Shown: piece by piece, positions 62,134 through 64,000 of the stretch
Position numbering within the stretch: the first letter of the stretch is position 1
Layout of the letters: each line of letters begins with the position of its first letter
Source: Emticicia sp. BO119
GTDB lineage: Bacteria; Bacteroidota; Bacteroidia; Cytophagales; Spirosomataceae
Direction: 5' to 3'
Length of the DNA stretch: 64,000 nt
Assembly: GCF_013912375.1 (NCBI RefSeq)
Contig: NZ_JACETV010000001.1
Span: forward strand, 186,001-250,000
Translations under genes and position numbers: made by a program
The notes under the pieces: model-generated
The model's input: only the letters and a program-made list of their open reading frames with translations
Told to the model about the DNA's origin: nothing
The model's database searches: none

Positions 62134-63495
62134 ATGAAAAAACTTGCTTATTTATTTTTTGCCCTAATGATTGTGTCAGGCACAGCCTTCTCGCAGATTA
62201 TCAATCCGAAGGAAACTGCTAAACGTAAAGCAAATGACCGTATTAATAATGGTATAGACCGTAATATTGATAAAGGTTTAGATAAAATTGAAGAAGGTAT
62301 CGGGAGTATTTTCAAGAAAAAAGATAAAAAAACGAAGAAGTCGGCAGATGAAGATTCAGAAGAAGAGGTAGTAGACAACAAAACTAAAACAAAGAAAAAA
62401 TCATCTGAAAGTGAAGAAGAAATGAATGAAGAAGCAGATGCGTCAGCTTCTAATAAAGCTACCGCAAAGGCTTCAACAAAAATTTCAATGAAATCTTACT
62501 CAAAGTTTGATTTTATACCCGGCGAAAAAGTAATCGCTGAAGAAGATTTTTCACAAGATGCTATTGGCGATTTCCCGGCTAAATGGAACACAAATGCCAG
62601 TGGAGAAATAGTAAGTGTTGAAGGAAATTCGTTTAAGTGGTTACAATTTCCTACTCAGGGGGTTTTTTATCCGGAGTTTATAAATGAATTGCCTGATAAC
62701 TTCACCATAGAGTTTGATATGATGATTTCTGAAGAATTTGATAATAATGGTTCGGGTCTGAAAGTGATTTTTCCGGAGTTAAGCCAAAGGAATGCAGGCT
62801 ATGATCAACACTTTAATGGTGAAGCAAGAACTAATTTTGATATACACCCATTACCAGAAGGCAAAGGAATATCCTATGCTTGGGTAATTGATAATAAGAA
62901 TACTAAAACACTTGATAACTCTAATGAAATAAGCTGGAATGTCGGAGAACCTAACCGTATTTCAATCTGGCGACAAAAAAATCGTATAAGACTCTATATC
63001 AATGAACTTAAGATTTGGGATCTGCCAAGAGCCTTCATTACAGATGTAAAATACTCGTTACTTTTTGCTACTTATACTAACGGAGGGTTGCCTTACATTA
63101 CTAACTTACGTGTAGCGGTAGGTGCTCCTGATACGCGTAATAAACTACTGACCGAAGGTAAACTGGTTACCAGAGGAATATTATTTGACATAAACTCCGA
63201 CAAACTCAAACCCGAATCTTATGGGGTGCTGAAAGAAATTGGCACGGTACTGAAAGAAAATCCAACATTAAAAGTAAAAATAATCGGGCATACGGATAGT
63301 GACGGCGATGATGCCAAAAATCTTGATTTATCGAAACGCCGTGCTGCTGCCGTAAAAACAGCACTTAGTACCGAATTTGGTATTGCTGCCTCACAAATGG
63401 AAACCGATGGCAAAGGTGAAAGCGAACCTTCAGAACCTAATAACACAGCCCAAGGCAAAGCCAACAACAGAAGAGTAGAATTTATTAAACTTTAA
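62134..63495 (+). CDS. OmpA-domain outer-membrane/peptidoglycan-binding protein
   Basis: A 453-residue protein with a signal peptide of about 20 residues. Residues about 25-125 are highly charged and low complexity, rich in Lys, Glu and Ser. Residues about 130-330 look like a concanavalin/LamG-type beta-sandwich (FTIEFDMMISEEFDNNGSGL). Residues about 345-453 are an OmpA C-terminal domain (GILFDINSDKLKPESYGVL, KVKIIGHTDSDGDDAKNLDL, SKRRAAAVKTAL, ANNRRVEF) with the Asp and Arg that bind diaminopimelate in peptidoglycan. It should be anchored to the cell wall. The next gene starts after 10 bases and is probably in the same operon. Confidence 0.92.
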   Translation: MKKLAYLFFALMIVSGTAFSQIINPKETAKRKANDRINNGIDRNIDKGLDKIEEGIGSIFKKKDKKTKKSADEDSEEEVVDNKTKTKKKSSESEEEMNEEADASASNKATAKASTKISMKSYSKFDFIPGEKVIAEEDFSQDAIGDFPAKWNTNASGEIVSVEGNSFKWLQFPTQGVFYPEFINELPDNFTIEFDMMISEEFDNNGSGLKVIFPELSQRNAGYDQHFNGEARTNFDIHPLPEGKGISYAWVIDNKNTKTLDNSNEISWNVGEPNRISIWRQKNRIRLYINELKIWDLPRAFITDVKYSLLFATYTNGGLPYITNLRVAVGAPDTRNKLLTEGKLVTRGILFDINSDKLKPESYGVLKEIGTVLKENPTLKVKIIGHTDSDGDDAKNLDLSKRRAAAVKTALSTEFGIAASQMETDGKGESEPSEPNNTAQGKANNRRVEFIKL

Positions 63496-63505
63496 ATAAG
63501 AATTG

Positions 63506-64000
63506 ATGAAAAAACTACTTTTAATCTTGTGCTATGTCAGTAATGCTGCTATTGGGCAGGTAGGAATGGTATCGGCTGATTCGGCTACGTTGAGCGGTAC
63601 TGTTAGGTTTGCAAATGGCATTGTAGAGATAGAAACCAAAAATCCGGTTGCCAGATTTATGTGGTTTGCCAATTTGTATAATTTACCTGACCCGGATTTA
63701 TATGAAAAAAAACAAGTAGGTGAAATAACAGCCGACCACACAAATGGTATGGTTACATCTTCCTTTAACCTGCCTGTAAAACTAAAGAGTTATAGTGATT
63801 CAACAAGTTCTGATTTGTCAATTTTTCCCAACGGGGATATGACTTATCGACCCGTTGCAAGTAATGCCTCCGCCAAATTTACAAGTGTTGGCTTTACCAG
63901 GCTTGGAGAAAATGCCCCTGCTATTAAGATGAGAAAAATTACTGGAACAACCGCCTCATCTCAGGGGGGCAATGTAACAATTCCTTTAGGTATTGCTTCT
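63506..64000 (+). CDS. Exported protein, 5' part only (cut by the window edge)
   Basis: The frame from the ATG at 63506 is open for 165 codons to the window end. It starts MKKLLLILCYVSNAAIG, a signal peptide, and continues with a beta-rich sequence (SGTVRFANGIVEIETKN, YNLPDPDLYEKKQVGEI). No family motif is visible in this part. It lies 10 bases after the OmpA-domain gene, so it is probably in the same operon. Confidence 0.75.
   Translation, partial: MKKLLLILCYVSNAAIGQVGMVSADSATLSGTVRFANGIVEIETKNPVARFMWFANLYNLPDPDLYEKKQVGEITADHTNGMVTSSFNLPVKLKSYSDSTSSDLSIFPNGDMTYRPVASNASAKFTSVGFTRLGENAPAIKMRKITGTTASSQGGNVTIPLGIAS

Noticed and set aside
62401-62520. Lys/Glu/Ser-rich segment of the OmpA-domain protein as a separate repeat element
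   Set aside because: It is in frame, lacks a true repeat unit and reads as a low-complexity linker.
1-64000. CRISPR arrays, tRNA or rRNA genes, integrases or transposases
   Set aside because: No regularly spaced repeats, cloverleaf sequences, rRNA signatures or recombinase motifs were found by reading both strands; only palindromic repeats are present.

Overview
The window is low-GC DNA with the marks of a Bacteroidota genome, most likely order Cytophagales. These marks are a SusC/SusD pair behind an ECF sigma factor, many Sec-signal and lipobox proteins, weak Shine-Dalgarno sequences, several candidate TAnnTTTG -7 boxes, and LytTR-type two-component regulators. The genus is not determined. 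No rRNA, tRNA, CRISPR array, phage or insertion sequence was seen.

Layout. (1) Positions 1-5981, minus strand: a sugar-degradation operon with a GH92 alpha-mannosidase, a beta-propeller lipoprotein, a YdjC-type deacetylase and the first codons of a further exported protein. A secreted esterase (+) and a P1-family aminopeptidase (-) follow. (2) 8809-20318, plus strand: ECF sigma factor, SusC, SusD, a purple-acid-phosphatase-like enzyme, a ceramidase-like enzyme, a PqaA-type hydrolase, a 66-residue anti-sigma-like stub and a glycerophosphodiester phosphodiesterase. This looks like lipid or phosphoester scavenging rather than glycan use. (3) 20315-22148, minus: two membrane proteins of unknown role. 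(4) 22467-31877: an amino-sugar locus with a GH2 exo-beta-glucosaminidase-like enzyme, a GH20/GH67-related protein, a DapA-superfamily aldolase, a XylR-type regulator, an MFS sugar importer and a ROK sugar kinase. (5) 32410-36847: a PQQ dehydrogenase with an embedded cytochrome c, a YncE-like propeller and two small lipoproteins. (6) 37126-42156: an ABC exporter with its own LytS/LytTR pair and a candidate direct-repeat operator, then a GlxA-type regulator and a DinB protein. (7) 42169-42825: a decayed gene and a small open frame.

(8) 43514-54460 is the most interesting part. Five tightly packed or overlapping genes encode an actin/Hsp70-fold ATPase, a single-pass membrane protein, a 1840-residue protein, a small membrane-anchored protein and a single-pass protein with an SH3-like exterior. 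The 1840-residue protein appears to fuse a diverged SEDS (FtsW/RodA-like) glycosyltransferase to a class B penicillin-binding transpeptidase with intact SxxK, SxN and KTG motifs. The set mirrors a miniature elongasome (cytoskeletal ATPase, membrane adaptors, SEDS polymerase, bPBP). I do not recognise it as a described system.

(9) 54515-58014, minus: an unusual two-gene operon pairing a uroporphyrinogen-decarboxylase/methyltransferase-fold protein with a one-module NRPS (adenylation, carrier, thioesterase). A frame-disrupted small secreted protein, a hexapeptide acetyltransferase, a secreted beta-helix protein, a LytTR response regulator, an OmpA-domain protein and a truncated exported protein complete the window. 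Several intergenic spaces hold inverted repeats of two distinct palindromic families.
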